Positions 44,346-57,048 of a DNA stretch of 64,000 bases are shown in pieces. Source of the DNA: Streblospio benedicti (lineage: Eukaryota; Annelida; Polychaeta; Spionida; Spionidae); the NCBI GenBank assembly GCA_019095985.1, contig CM032666.1, positions 4,030,825 through 4,094,824 on the forward strand. Direction: 5' to 3'. The notes under the pieces were generated by a model, which was not told where the DNA came from, searched no databases, and saw only the letters and a program-made list of their open reading frames with translations. A program made the position numbers and the translations under genes. Every line of letters starts with the position of its first letter. Position 1 is the first letter of the stretch.

Positions 44346-47300
44346 GAACAAAGCAATGCAAGTTAGCACTTTATTTACTACACTAAGATACACTTACAAC
44401 AAGAAGATCGGCGGCAACATCCCAAGGCACTTGGTGTTCCATCATTTCTTATCTCACAAACAACAATGTGGTCTCAACTTTAACACATTACAAAAACACA
44501 GAGACATTATGCACAGCAGTCACTATACATACATGTAGTCACATACACCAGCAATGTCCTTTTAACGTTTACAAGTGGTAATTTTGAATTACCCACCAAG
44601 TTTTCACAATGTGCATTTCAACCTATTATGTTTAACATCAATAATCTGTAAAAGCTGTAAAAGCCAGTTGCAAGAGATACACATAAAAAACACAAATACA
44701 ATCACATTGTTCATCAGTGCAATCTACAATCAACATCATTTAAAGTCACCTAAGACCAAACCATTATACAACATAAAGCACTTAATTATCAAACCTATTT
44801 TACTTTATTAACATTTTGCAGAACAGAAACGTCAATACAGATGGAGTAAAATAAACACAAATCTGCTGTTTTTAGACACAATCAATATGGCTGAAAGTCA
44901 GCTAAGTCCACCCCATAACATGATAATGCATAAACTCAACACTACCACCTGCCCGCTGGCTATGTGTTTCCTAACAGCCTGTGGACTGACCCTACATAAC
45001 ATGACCATTCTGTGTGTAACAGCCTGTTGACCCCAGCTGACTTGCCTTTGTTGGAAAACGGTCAGTTTCGTGCACATGTACTAGGTGGTTGGCGACCAAG
45101 TTATCAGGCACCGACCAATGTTGAAACAAAGCTCCCCATTGTGGCGGGGGGAGGGGGGCTATAAGCCTATGAGGCAAAGATTTGTGATTTGCTCTAAATC
45201 TTGCGTGTATCCAACTCAATCCAATGATGAATCCGTTCTAGAAATTATTACCATTTTGATTTGATATTCAAATACATGTATACAGCCTGGTCATTTTCAA
45301 TGTCTTATCAGGTAGAAATCCCCTATTTGCCGGCACTCAATTTGCAAGACATACAAAAGAAATCTGCGAAAGCTCCTAGGAAGCGTTAGTAATTATAGAC
45401 TTAAGGCTGTCAGTTTGAAGTTTGTCCTCATTTGATCTTAAACTTAGATATTTTGAAAAAGAAAAAAAATCCACACACAGTAAAAGTAGTTCTGTATTAT
45501 GGAGTATACAAAATTCAAACAAATTCAATTAATTACCGAATTAATCTTACAATGTGTACGTTTGCCATCACAACAAACTAATCATGTATAATTTGCACAA
45601 TTTTCCTTTATTTTGTATCAAACACACAATACCCTAGTAAGAAAGACAACAATCCTCTTAAAGTACCAGTTAAGCCTGAAAATATACACGTGAGTGTATT
45701 GACACAGCTCGCCTAGAAACAACTGTCACACCCACGTCATGACAGGTGGTGATTCGGTGCTAGACATCATTGAACAGTTTGAAACCCCCGGAACACATAA
45801 TGACAAGGCCCTTACAAATTGGCGCCCCGTTGTGACGTCATATAAGTACGCACACCGCCCTCTAGGTGGCAGCATAGTGGATCGTAAGTAAACGTCATGT
45901 AACCAACTGACAATTTACCACTAACAAGGCAAATGATAACTACTTTTAGGGTGTTATAAAGTCCACGATGTCAGCAAACTGGCATGACCTCCCCATGCCA
46001 TTGTACACAATTTGTGGATAGTAGCAAATCATCACCGATTCACCGTGAGTGGTGAAGTGGGAGGAAAGAGACCTACTTTCAGATAAGTTCTAAATGGGAC
46101 CATTGAAAATGGCGGTTCTTACATGTTTGACTAAATACTTAGTAAATAGACACAAAAAGCTGACCTTATCTGCATGATATGTCCAAGCTTACATTGTTTA
46201 AATTGCATTTACTGAAAGAAGCAAAATTTCCCAACGCATTCAAATCACTGGTGTTCCACATTATATCAAGTATGAAATGACGATACATGTATTAGAAATC
46301 TTGTTTCAACAGTGCTTTTCATACAAAGTCTTTTGTCCCCTACAAACTGGCTATTTAATGTCAACCTTAGCTGACATGGACAACGTTTGAAGTCAACTTA
46401 CCGACTACACTTCAATTTACATTGTAAATGGTGACGGTGAGCCCAACCTAATATACAGCATGTTGTGCGTAGTAGGCCTATCTACAGAGTGCTACTTTTA
46501 CAAAATTTACTAATTCGTACTCAACATAATTTGAAAAAATAAACGTAGACATGCAATCTGCGAAATATACAAATACACATGACTTTCAACTCAACAAAAT
46601 ATAAATATTTTCTATCAACAAATAACACGTTTCTAAAACAGAACATAAGAATCAACGTCTCAAGGTACATAAGTCGAAGATTAGCCAATTTCAAGATAAT
46701 CATTTGTTTAAAAGTAAAACAGGACAGAAACCTCAAATGATTTTATACGCATCTGCAAATGTTTGTAATCAAACTATTTGTGTTTCACATATATATTTAC
46801 ATCTACCTGCAATACACATACGTATTCTTTGGTAGATGGGAGAGTGTTGAGGAAAACCACCCCATTACTGCTAAACATATTTTGAAACTTAAATACATGA
46901 ATAGTCAACATCAGGCTACGTATATCTATCTGTTAATAGGTGTTTTCCTACTTTTGAAAGTAAAAATGCGGATTCAAATCAACGACTATATACCTTTTAT
47001 TTAAGACTTTTAAATAATACAAAATAATTTATGCTAAAATAGCTTTAAAAACATCTTTCAAAAATAAATGCTGCAAAAACTATATAGAATTCTTAATTCT
47101 ATATCCACAGGGAATTACATATAATAAATTCAAAAACATACTTTTTTTAGAATTTTGAAGATTTTTTTTAATAGCTGTGAAGCCCGCAAAATACTGATTA
47201 CTATGCAATGCATACTAGATAAAAATATAGAATTCTTCATTCTATAATCACTCGGAAAACATACAATGTTAGAAAAATAATAGTTATGATGAAATCTGAT

Positions 47301-48137
47301 TTAGAACCTGATAAATCCAAATGATGCTGTGTACGATTTTCCGGAAGAAAGTAGATCACATTATTAGAATGTATGTTAGTGATTTTCAAGAATTTTGGTT
47401 TAGAACCTGACAAATGATACATACTATCCTACAAAATACACATAAAGATAGTGTCCATGTCAATTGACAAATGGCTAATGCATCTACTGACACAACAAAA
47501 ATACACAAGATAGTTGAACCAGGAAAATCGTAACTACATGTTCTTGTATGAAAAAATCCAAAAAAAAATAAGAAAAAAAATCACAAAACTGTACTAGTCA
47601 TTACACAAACAGTTCAACTGATCACTGAGGTCAATCCCTTAATCATCAACCATCTCAGCACCACAATTATGTGGAAGAAAGAAGAAGTTCTATTTGACCT
47701 ATCATATAAGTCAACATCCTCGAAATCAGATAAACATCATTGACAGCGCTAGTGAGATACATTCAAGATATAGAGGTCAGTATCCCAATTCGTAATCAAA
47801 TATAGGCCAAGTTAAGGTCATCACGCAGGTCAACTGGTTGTGTGGGTTCGACTAAAGCTCGAAAGGTGCAAGAATCCAGACAAATCCAACAAAACACCGA
47901 AAACCAACCAAAAGGCACTAGATATATATGTAAATGCCCTTCTGGGAAGGGGTACCGGGTTGAGGTGAGACTCGGTCTACTTGGTACCCTCTAACAAGTA
48001 ATAGAAGTCACCAATCACCCCGGGCCCCTCGTGCATTCATACCTAGTGCCTGTCAGTTTGTTTCGGTGCCTTTCGGTAGCTTTTGGTGAATTCTGGCGCC
48101 TTTTTAAAGCACTAATGTCACCGTGTACAACCGACCT
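44346..48137 (-). other. Possible long 3' untranslated region of the two-kinase gene
   Basis: The stretch after the kinase stop codon has none of the transposon pieces that fill the rest of the window. It is T-rich on the minus strand and ends near an AATAAA on that strand (44369-44374, within GTAAATAAAGTGC). A 3' untranslated region of about 3.8 kb ending near 44350 would explain this. It could instead be a separate noncoding gene or a chance gap in repeats. Short palindromes such as ATAGAATTCTTAATTCTAT lie at about 47083-47101. Confidence 0.3.
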
Positions 48138-51100
48138 TTAGACGTGCTGGCGTGTAGTGGCGATGTAGTGGTGCTCTGGGTGCGGGCCGTGCGCGGTAAA
48201 GAAAGGGTGATTCAGCGCCTGCTCGGCCGTGAGGCGCCTGCTGGGTTGTCGTTGCATCAGGCCAGCCATCAGGTCCTTTGCCTCATCACTGGCCGTCTCG
48301 ATCCCGGGGACGGACAAGTCGTAGTCGGCCCGCATGATTTTGTCCTGGACGATACACGGAGATTGAGAATGGTCGAATGAAAGAAGTTCATCGTTGGACG
48401 TTACACAGAATGGGGAATTCCCACGCCGTATACAAACATGTGGGCAAAGAGAAAGTTTTGTGAGAATAGTATAATGTGAGCTCTTGATATCAGTTTAGGG
48501 CCGGGAAGACCTTTCATCAATTCTAAATTTACGGAGAAAAATGTTACATTCTTAAACGGAGATTATTTGGAGAAGTTCACCACTTATGATTTCAGTATTT
48601 GCTAGGAAATACTTCAGCTGGATATCTCATGAGCAAGCAGCTGAGTTTTCCAAAAGAGCACCACTCCCGAAGCCAATTGTCATATGTACAAGTACATGTT
48701 ATTTAGTCATCATGCCAGACAGTGGCGCACCTACCTTAAATTCCCTGCGTGCTTGGCGTTCCACGCTCCAGAACATTCCTGTGGTTGGTCTCTGCAGGAA
48801 AGGTAATTTTCCTGCTAGCATGGTATACATCACCACGCCTGTCGCCCACAGGTCCATGGAAGCGGTATACTTCACCCTGCCTTCCTCAGACTGCTTGATC
48901 AGCTCCGGAGAATAGTAGGCCGTGGAGCCCAAGTACCCCGCACCCAGCGACTCGGCTACAAACAAAGGTTAGCTTATGAGAATGGGTTGAAAGAGTGAGT
49001 GAGCGAGTGATGAGCATTGTGCTTTGAATGTGGTGCCGATGCAAGTATATGAGAAATGTTTAATTGCTCAATAAGTGTGCCAATGACCTGGTGTGAAATG
49101 TCGTGGGAGCAAGACTTGGATCACCACATTTACATTTAAATTTGAGATTGATGCAATGCAAATAAAAACAACGCAAAACACACACCAGACATCGTGCAGA
49201 TACCACCTCAGATTTGAAATCGTCATAACAGCTAAACATGGCGTAAAATAGTTAATCTTTGTATCACTCATTTTATTCACAGTTACAAAGTTAGTGGTTT
49301 TCACACTTCGATTGAACTCCACTTATAATCAATGTGAGTAACAAAAAACTTGCTTCACAGGTGAACAGGAGACACGGGTGCCTTCTGATGATCTTCTGGT
49401 GAAAATGAAAGCTTAATACAGAAATGCCACACTGGAGCAGCACCGGCTTACCTTTGTGGACGGAGAAGCCAAAGTCAGCGAACTTTGCACGCTCGCCGTG
49501 GCGATCGCACGCCCAGATGAGCACGTTGTCAAGTTTGACATCGCGATGAACGTAGCCCCTGTCGTGCATGTGCTGCAGGGCTAGCAGCAGCTGGCGCAGG
49601 AGGATGCGGGCCTGGTGCTCGCTGGAACGGGAGCAGATGGCAATGAGTGCACCATTTCCAACCCCGACCAATACTCAAGTTGCATGATCGATTAAACGGA
49701 CATGCTAAACACCTTATGAAAATGAAGTAATATGGTGGAAAGGGGATAAGCCCCCCACCCCCCCTTCCCCACCAACCCATTGGATCGGCGTATGAAGTCT
49801 GCACATGCACCAACCTGTAGAACTGGCGGTAGTCGATCAGCGAGCCCTTATCCGCGTACTCCATCACTATGAACATGTTATCCTCTGTTTCAAACACGTC
49901 CACCAGCGTGACAATGTGCTCGTGGTCACCGACAGCCCGCAGGGCCCTGATCTCGTTCGCCGCCTCCTGTCTGCACTCGGGCTTCTGAGCGTAGTCAACC
50001 ACCTTGACGGCGAACTGCTCTGGCTCCTGCTGCAAAGACATGACGCATTGTATAGAATAAAAAGGGATGTGTAGGGGAAAAATAGGGGGGTTCAGAAACA
50101 AGGCAAAGATCAATGAACCTTACTTGAAAGTTATCTAAATACAATAATTTCCTCAAAACCTACAATGAATGTACACGTATGTGAGAGTAAATAAAACACC
50201 AACACAGGCAGTGGAATTCTATAATCTACATCAGGCTCATTTCTATTGAAAAGGAAACAAATGAAAACAAACTGAATTGAAAGAAAGGAATCATCAGACT
50301 TCTTTTTCGTTTTCTGGATCGCCATTGTTTGAACGTGCACCTCACGTGTTTGAGGGGGTTATTAGGGGTAAAGAAATTCCACATCCCTACTTGTCTTATG
50401 CGTTATTCCCCACATCCCACTTCCTTAAAATCCCGCCCCTTTCAAAGAAGCTATTCTTTTAAGCTAAATATAGTTACCATTTTAATACGAAATCTGCTAC
50501 ATAATCACACGCCTTCGACTGAAGTCAATCTAAATACTAAAGCCAGGGCCCAAGTCTAATTTCACAAACAATGGTTAGTCATACAAGAAAGAAACGTCCC
50601 TTCAAGGCATTGTGTAATATTTTCCACCAAGTTCTTGTATGAAGAATCGGGCAGATACGAATACAGCACTGATTTATGTTATTATCACAGTCGTCAGGTG
50701 GAAATGATACAAGACAAAACTCATATACAAGTATGTAAGAAATGATCAAGTGTGCCAATGACCTCGTACAAAATATAATGTAGTCAGAGCAAAAGTTGGA
50801 TATCTACTATAAACCGCCACATTTACATGCAGATACAAGTTATTGGACAACAAGTCTGCCAATGTCCTGGTGCAAAATGTAATGTAGCGAGAGCAAGACT
50901 TGGATCAGCATCAGAACTATAAACCACCACATTTACATGAACAACAATGAAAGTCTGATTTAGCCAATCTGTAATACCACTAATGTGTCACCCCCAACAA
51001 CAAAATTCAAACTGCTCTCTCACCTGCTTGTTCCCGGTGCCTCCCTTCTGCGGCCTCCGCACGCACTTGTACACCTTGCCGGTGGCGCCCTCGCCCACGG

Positions 51101-54100
51101 GCTTGTCCGGCTCGGGGACCAAATAGCGCGCGTGGAACCCCCTGCAGGGTGGCAGCGGCGAGACGTCCTTCTGGTCCTCTTCCTCGTCGGAGGAATCGCT
51201 CGGGGTGTCATCAGCGGCTGCAGCAGCAGCGGCCATGCTACAGCAACTTATCTCTTCGGTTTCGTCGGTGTTGGGGGAGTCACTTCTGGTATCATTGCGC
51301 GAGTCGAGCGGGGCAAAGAATGGGTGATTCAGCGCTTGCTCGGCCGTGAGGCGCCTGCTGGGATGCCACTGCATCAGGCCAGCCATCAGGTCCTTTGCCT
51401 CATCACTGGCCGTCTCGATCCCAGGGACGGACAAGTCGTACACGCCCCGCATGATTTTGTCCTGGACGATACACGGAGATTGAGAATGGTCGAATAAAAG
51501 AAGTTCATCATTGGACGTTACACAGATGGGGAATTCCAACACTGTTTATAAAATTGTGGGCAAATAGCAAGTTTTGGGAGAATAGTGTAATGTGAGTTCT
51601 TGATATGGATTTAGGACCGGGAAGAACTTTTATCAACTTATATCAAGTCTACATTTATGGAGAAAAATGTTACATTCTTAAATGGAGATTAGTTGGTGAT
51701 GTTCACCACTCATGCTTTTTAGTAGTTACTAGGAAATACTCCAGCTGAATGGCTCATTAACAAGTTTTCCAAAAGGGCACCACCTCGGGGCCAATTCTCA
51801 TATGTACAAGTATATTAGTATGTATAAGTAAGTATTTAGTCATCCTGCCAGAGAGTGGAGCACGTACCTTTAACTTCCTGAATGCCTTGAGTCTTTCTCG
51901 CCTGAACATTCCCTCTTTGTCGTCACTCTGGAAAGGTAATTCTCCTGCTAGCATGGAATACAGCACCACGCCTGTCGCCCACAGGTCCATGGGTGCGTTA
52001 TACTTCACCCTGCCTTCCTCAGACTGCTTGACCAGCTCCGGAGAAAAGTAGGCCCAAGTGCCCATGACCCCACCCAGAGACTCGTCTACAAACAAAGGTT
52101 AGCTTGTGAGAATGGGTTGAAAGAGTGAGTGAGTGATTAGAATTGTGCTCTGAATGTGCTGCTCATGCAAGTATGTGAGACATGTTCAATTGCTCAATAA
52201 GTGTGCCAAATACCTGGTGTGAAATGTCATGGGACCAAGACTTGGATCACCACATTTACATTTAAATTTGAGATTGATGGCATGCAAATTCTTCATAAAA
52301 GCATTTAATAGTGGAAGGTAGTTAATCTATGTATCACTCATTTTAACCACAGTTACAAAGTTCGTGGTTTTCACACGTCGAATGAACTCCACTCATAATC
52401 AATGTAAGTAACAAGAAACTTGCTTCTCAGGTGTACAGGAGACACGGCTGCCTTATGATGATCTTCTGGTGAAAATGAAAGCTTAATACAGAAATGCCAC
52501 TCTGGAGCAACACCCCGGCAGCCCTACCTTTGTGGACGGAGAAGCCAAAGTCAGCGAACTTTGCACGCTCGCCATGGTGATCGCAATTCCAGATGAGCAC
52601 GTTGTCAAGCTTGACATCGCGGTGAACGTAGCCCTTGTCGTGCATGTGCTGCAGGGCGAGAAGCAGCTGGCGCAGGACGATGCGGGCCTGGTGCTCGCTG
52701 GAAAGGGAGTAGACGACAATGAGTAGTGCACAGTATCCTGTTCAAGCAATGTAATGTTTGTCTGTCTGCAGAATGGAGACGTGCTATTAATGTTTAACGT
52801 TATATCGTTGAGTGTGATGCCAGGAAAGAACTCCCTGAGTAGTGGATCGAGGCTGCAGCACTTATACAGATCGCGCCTATTACCCGGCCAACACTTAATG
52901 ACGCAACTCATGAAAAAGTCCATATAGTTTTCTTTATTATCACCACGTAAACGGACATGCACAAAAACTTAGGAAAATGAAGTAATATGGTGGAAAGCAG
53001 ACGAGCGCCCCCCGGACGTGCCTATGAAGTCTGCGCATGCACCAACCTGTAGAACTGGCGGTAGTCGATCAGCGAGCCCTTATCCGCGTACTCCATCACA
53101 ATAAACATGTTGTCCTCCGTTTCGAACACATCCACCAATGTGACGATGTGTTCGTGGTCGCCGACAGCCCGCAGGGCCCTGATCTCGTTTGCCGCCTCCT
53201 TCCTGCACTCGGGCTTCAGAGCGTAGTCAACCACCTTGACGGCGAACTGCTCCGGCTGCAGAGACACAGATGCATTGCATAAAATAGGGATGAGGGTGGG
53301 ACCCCTAAAAGACGAAATTGACAGAAGCATTAAAATTTGTGGGACCTGGGAAAAAAAAAGCCAAACATAGGAATGTGTGATTTCTTGATTACTTAATTAT
53401 TAACCTCCCCCCCCCCCGCCCCTTATAGAATACCAGCAATGTACACCAACAAAGCAATTATGTCCAGTATTCGGAGAGCACTTTCCAAGATAAGGCTCAC
53501 TCTGACTCGAAATGGTCAGGTTTATGGCGTGGAATAAACCTTTGCTGGAGCAAATAGATTTCGAGTCATTCATATTGATCCCAACCACGAAACATCCCCT
53601 GTACTGTTAACCGGCCTGAATTACGTCATCGCCTGAAGACTAGTTTCTATTGACCTTGAATGACCAACTGCACTGGGCAGAAACTGGGCCATTAAAGTGA
53701 ATTTTCCACAAACCAGCACATTTACAAAATGTTGGGTGTTCATTGAAACACAATGTACGTGTTAATGTAAATGTAAAGGTTTATAGTCCTGATCCAATTC
53801 TAGCTCTCACGATTTTACAATTGTGTTATGTAGTGACAATTAAATCACCCCTAGACATGATGATCATGAGTGTGCATAGTACTGCATGCTTTATTTAGTG
53901 TCGTGCAACTGTTGCACATCCAAAAGCCCAAGGGCACTGAGAGAATTCAGAAATACAATAAGCAAAATATTGCTTAATTGCAGAGTCTAAGAGGACTGTA
54001 TGCAATTAGGCGTACTGTGTGTAGTCACCTTCTACCTTTGAAGTATGCACGTTATAATAAGCTGAGACTTTTCAAAGCATGCTTTGTTGAGATGACTGTA

Positions 54101-55263
54101 GAATATTAACATTAGAATCAGCCGTGGAGAAGAACCAACACAGGCAGTGGGATTCTATAATCTATATAATGCTCATTTCTATTGAAACTGAAACAACTGG
54201 AAACTGAGGGATCGTCAGAATTCCTGTTTCAAAATCCCACATCCCTAATTGGTTTATGCTTTATGCTCCACATTCCTAATTTTGTTTGCTCCTCCCCCCC
54301 CCAGACATTCCACTTCTTAAAACCCGCCCCTTTGATAGAAGCGTTTTATTTAAGCTAAACATTAAATTACAGGTAATCAGACAACTAGTTACCATTCAAA
54401 AACTGAAGTCAATCTAAATACTGAAGCTAGGTTCCAAGTCTAATTCACAAGCAATGGTAAGTTATACAAGAAAGAAACGTCTTTCCTAGGCATTGAAAGA
54501 AGCATGAGTAGTATTTTCCACAAAGATCTTGTATGAAGAATCAGGCAGATGATAATAAAGCATTGCTCTATGGTATTATCAGTCTTCAGGTGGAAATGAT
54601 ACAAACCATACACAGGCATGTGAGAAATGACCAAGTGTGCCAATGACCTGGAGCAAAATGTATTGCAGTTAGAGCAAGATTTGGATTTCTACTATAAACC
54701 ACCACATTTTCATGCAGATACAAGTTATTGGACAGCAATGATCAAGTGTGCCAATGACCTGGTGCAAAATATAATTTAGTTAGCGCAAGACTTGGATCTC
54801 TACTATAAACCATCAGTACTACCACCACATTTACATGAACAACAATGAAAGTCTGATTTATCCAATCGGTAATACCACATATGCCCCCCCCCCCCCAACA
54901 ACAAAATTCAAACTGCTCTCTCACCTTGTTCGCGTCGCCTCCCTTCTGTGGCCTCCGCACGCACTTGTACACCTTGCCGGTGGCGCCCTCGCCCACGGGC
55001 TTGTCCGGCTCGGGGACCAAATAGCGCGCGTGGAACTCCCTGCAGGGTGGCAGGGGCGAGACGACCTCCTCGGCCTCGTCCTCTTCGGAGGAATCGCTCG
55101 AGATGTCATCGGCGGCTGCCACTGCGGCGGCGGCTGCCGCTGCGGCGGGCACGACGCAACAGCAACTGATCTCTTCGGTGTCAGTGGCCACGGCGGTGGG
55201 GGAGTCACTCCTAGTCTCGCTGGGCGCGTCGGGCGGGGCGTCGGCGGATGTGTTGAAAGGCAT
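48138..55263 (-). CDS. Protein with two tandem Ser/Thr kinase domains (about 728 aa, nine coding exons)
   Basis: Predicted exons: 55263-54925, 53255-53047, 52697-52528, 52085-51868, 51461-51024, 50029-49815, 49621-49452, 48955-48735, 48344-48138. All introns are GT-AG and the phases join exactly. The ATG at 55263 is the first after an in-frame stop. Kinase 1 (residues about 85-361) has GEGATG at 91-96, Lys120, Glu137, HRD 208-210, DFG 232-234 and SPE 254-256. Kinase 2 (about 429-709) repeats these, with GEGATG at 435-440, Lys467, HRD 555-557 and DFG 579-581. Both therefore look catalytically competent. The N-terminus and the linker (about 366-428) are alike: Ala runs, Ser/Glu-rich, ending in PLPPCR and ARYLVPEPDKP. 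No signal peptide or membrane segment is seen. The C-lobe (DKIM...YDLSVPGIE...LTAEQALNHPFF) resembles CAMK-group kinases, nearest in my memory to phosphorylase kinase gamma. Substrate unknown. The second exon of kinase 2 could start at 50026, one codon shorter. Confidence 0.85.
49000..49140 (+). mobile_element. SINE body fragment in kinase intron (with counterpart at 52120-52265)
   Basis: ATGCAAGTATATGAGAAATG, GTGTGCCAATGACCTGGTGT and the ACATTTACATTTAAAT tail match the body of the SINE at 41985. The same piece occupies the matching intron of the other half at 52120-52265, so it was there before the duplication. Confidence 0.6.
50720..50945 (+). mobile_element. Pair of SINE body fragments in kinase intron (counterpart at 54600-54845)
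   Basis: Two successive copies of AAGTGTGCCAATGACCT...CCACATTTACATG in the intron after exon 51461-51024. The matching intron of the first half has the same pair at 54600-54845. Shared position and order again place the insertions before the duplication. Confidence 0.6.
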
Positions 55264-55472
55264 GGTTGTTTCTTGAGTAGGTACGAACGGCGAGATTTGC
55301 AATACTATTCCCACTGAATTTTGACGCTAACGCTTTAATCCTTTGCTTCTTCTGATGAAGATACCAATTGCTAGCTCTAGTAGCTGTGAACACTGTATAA
55401 TCAGGATAGTCCAAGGAAATTGTGGAAAAAGCAAAATGCGCTTAAAAATTCAATGCCTGAAGTGAAAAAGTC

Positions 55473-55600
55473 CGCCAAAATGGAGAATATAGTGTTCGCG
55501 TCGGCGCCAAATTGTGATCTGAAATGTACTGCCGAGAAACGGCGAATTTAAGGTGGTCAGTAGTGAGAGAAAGAGGGGTCACGTCAGGTAACGGTCTTTG
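55473..55600 (-). promoter_or_regulatory. Candidate promoter of the two-kinase gene
   Basis: On the minus strand, upstream of the ATG at 55263, lie TTTGGCGC (55504-55511), an exact match to the E2F consensus, and CCATTTTGGCGG (about 55473-55484), which fits both E2F-like and YY1-like sites. There is no convincing TATA box. The sequence is more CpG-rich than its surroundings. The transcription start is not determinable by eye. The 5' leader to the ATG would be roughly 200-250 bases if unspliced. Confidence 0.35.
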
Positions 55601-55695
55601 TTACACTGGCCGCTGCCTGCCACCACTGACCGATATGACGCAACGCGGCCGCCGCTGCGCCGCCGCCAGTTGGCTATCACAAGGACACTGAGTTA

Positions 55696-55874
55696 CAGTG
55701 AAACCTGGCTAGTATGGACACTTGTGGTGAGAGGGACAGGTGTCCGCTTTACAGGGGTGAACCTTATTGTGGAGAGTTTACTAGTAATATTGTATTACAG
55801 GCAGAGAATTGCAAGGTGTTACTAATTATGAAGTGTCCTTTGTTAGAGAGGTATCCACAAGTAGAGGTTTACTG
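55696..55874. mobile_element. pogo-like MITE (179 bp, TA target site)
   Basis: Ends CAGTGAAACCTGGCTAGTAT and GTAGAGGTTTACTG are imperfect inverted repeats, directly flanked by TA on both sides (55694-55695, 55875-55876). It is noncoding and sits just upstream of the kinase promoter. Confidence 0.7.
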
Positions 55875-55879
55875 TACAT

Positions 55880-57045
55880 TAAAATGCTAATGAAGCGTTA
55901 AACTCTAAACACGGGGCGCAATCAACAATATTGTCCTTTAGAAGGGATTGATTTCAATGATGTTTAGTTTTAACTACTTCTGAATGGCCAATTTGTATTT
56001 GAACTTTCACTTGTTAGTGTAAAATCGGTTCATTAGCTAGTTTCGAAGGATTGGCGTTAGCGCTAATTTTAAATGGCAAGTTATATTTGAATTCATGATT
56101 TGAATTTCCACTTACGTTGTCTCCATTTTCATAAACCGTCACTGTGCTTTTCCACAGTGATTGGCATGCTTTAGGCTTGGTTTCACATGTTTCCTGTACA
56201 TTGTTTACATTATTACTGTCCCGAACGGTCTAATAGGATCTTCATATCAGGGTTTTATTTACGATTCACGTCATAAAAATGGATGGCATAGTCAAACAAC
56301 ATTGAAAACAGAATTGTTAATCTAATGCTTCTCAAATCAAAATAACGATAAAATCTAAAGATAGGCTACATATGACTTATAAGTTATCGCATTGTCATTC
56401 TGGTGTACATTGTAAGTCAAATGTGCCCTGGATACTAAAAGCGTATTGATAATTATAGGAATCACTGTATCGCTCATCGATTCTCTTTGACTGGCCTGTT
56501 AAAATACTATAACATACACTTACTTGTATATAACATATACGGGACACAGATGCATAAATCAAAATGTGTACATCAAAATCAAATAACTGATGATAAACAA
56601 ATACGTTTTATATAGCACATTGATTTGATAGAATTACTCAATAGTATAGATTTCGGACACCGTCCATATATACACACCTGTAGTTTAGTTCTTTTTTAAA
56701 ATAATTTATGCTAATTCGAATCAAGTTGTGTTTTCGATCATATGCATATGGATATTTGTTATTATTTGAGTGTCATGTATTATTGAATACCATTTCATAA
56801 AAATGACCAGTGATTGTTTGAATAAAATATCATGTTTTACCCCATTCTATTCAGCTGTAGTATATCGCTTCTCTACTAAGACTGCACCCAGGGCAGACAT
56901 TAATAAGTGGTCGCAATAGTGACGTGTTCTGTTTACGGAGGTTCAAGTTGTAGGTCCCCACATGAGAAATGCTCTTATTATTACAGAGATGGTCGGCTCG
57001 ATACATATAGAGTATACATGTTATTCGGTAAACAGCTTCGTGCGT
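55880..57045. other. Noncoding, nothing recognised
   Basis: AT-rich. A GGTCGCAATAG...ACGGAGGTTCA repeat fragment lies at about 56908-56945. Confidence 0.35.
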
Positions 57046-57048
57046 CAT

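Larger units (their letters stand above)
48138..55263 (-). repeat. Intragenic tandem duplication, unit of about 3.1-3.9 kb
   Basis: Exons and introns of the two kinase halves correspond one to one, with offsets of 3901, 3232, 3076, 3133 and 3117 bases between matching exon ends or starts. Introns match too: GTTAGCTTATGAGAATGGGT after 48965 against GTTAGCTTGTGAGAATGGGT after 52095, and the CAACACAGGCAGTGG region at about 50200 against 54137. The duplication therefore copied genomic DNA, introns included, and was not a retrocopy. Intron differences are mostly small insertions and losses. Confidence 0.8.

Noticed and set aside
48138-51461. Two separate adjacent kinase genes
   Set aside because: There is no stop after kinase 1, no start codon at the head of the kinase 2 unit matching the first copy, and no promoter-like gap. 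One exon spans the boundary in frame. Kept only as the alternative to be tested with transcripts.
50985-51497. 170-codon plus-strand frame over the kinase linker exon
   Set aside because: Antisense shadow of the exon, whose minus strand reads as kinase with matching splice sites.
54835-55317. 160-codon plus-strand frame opposite kinase exon 1
   Set aside because: Antisense shadow of a GC-rich coding exon.
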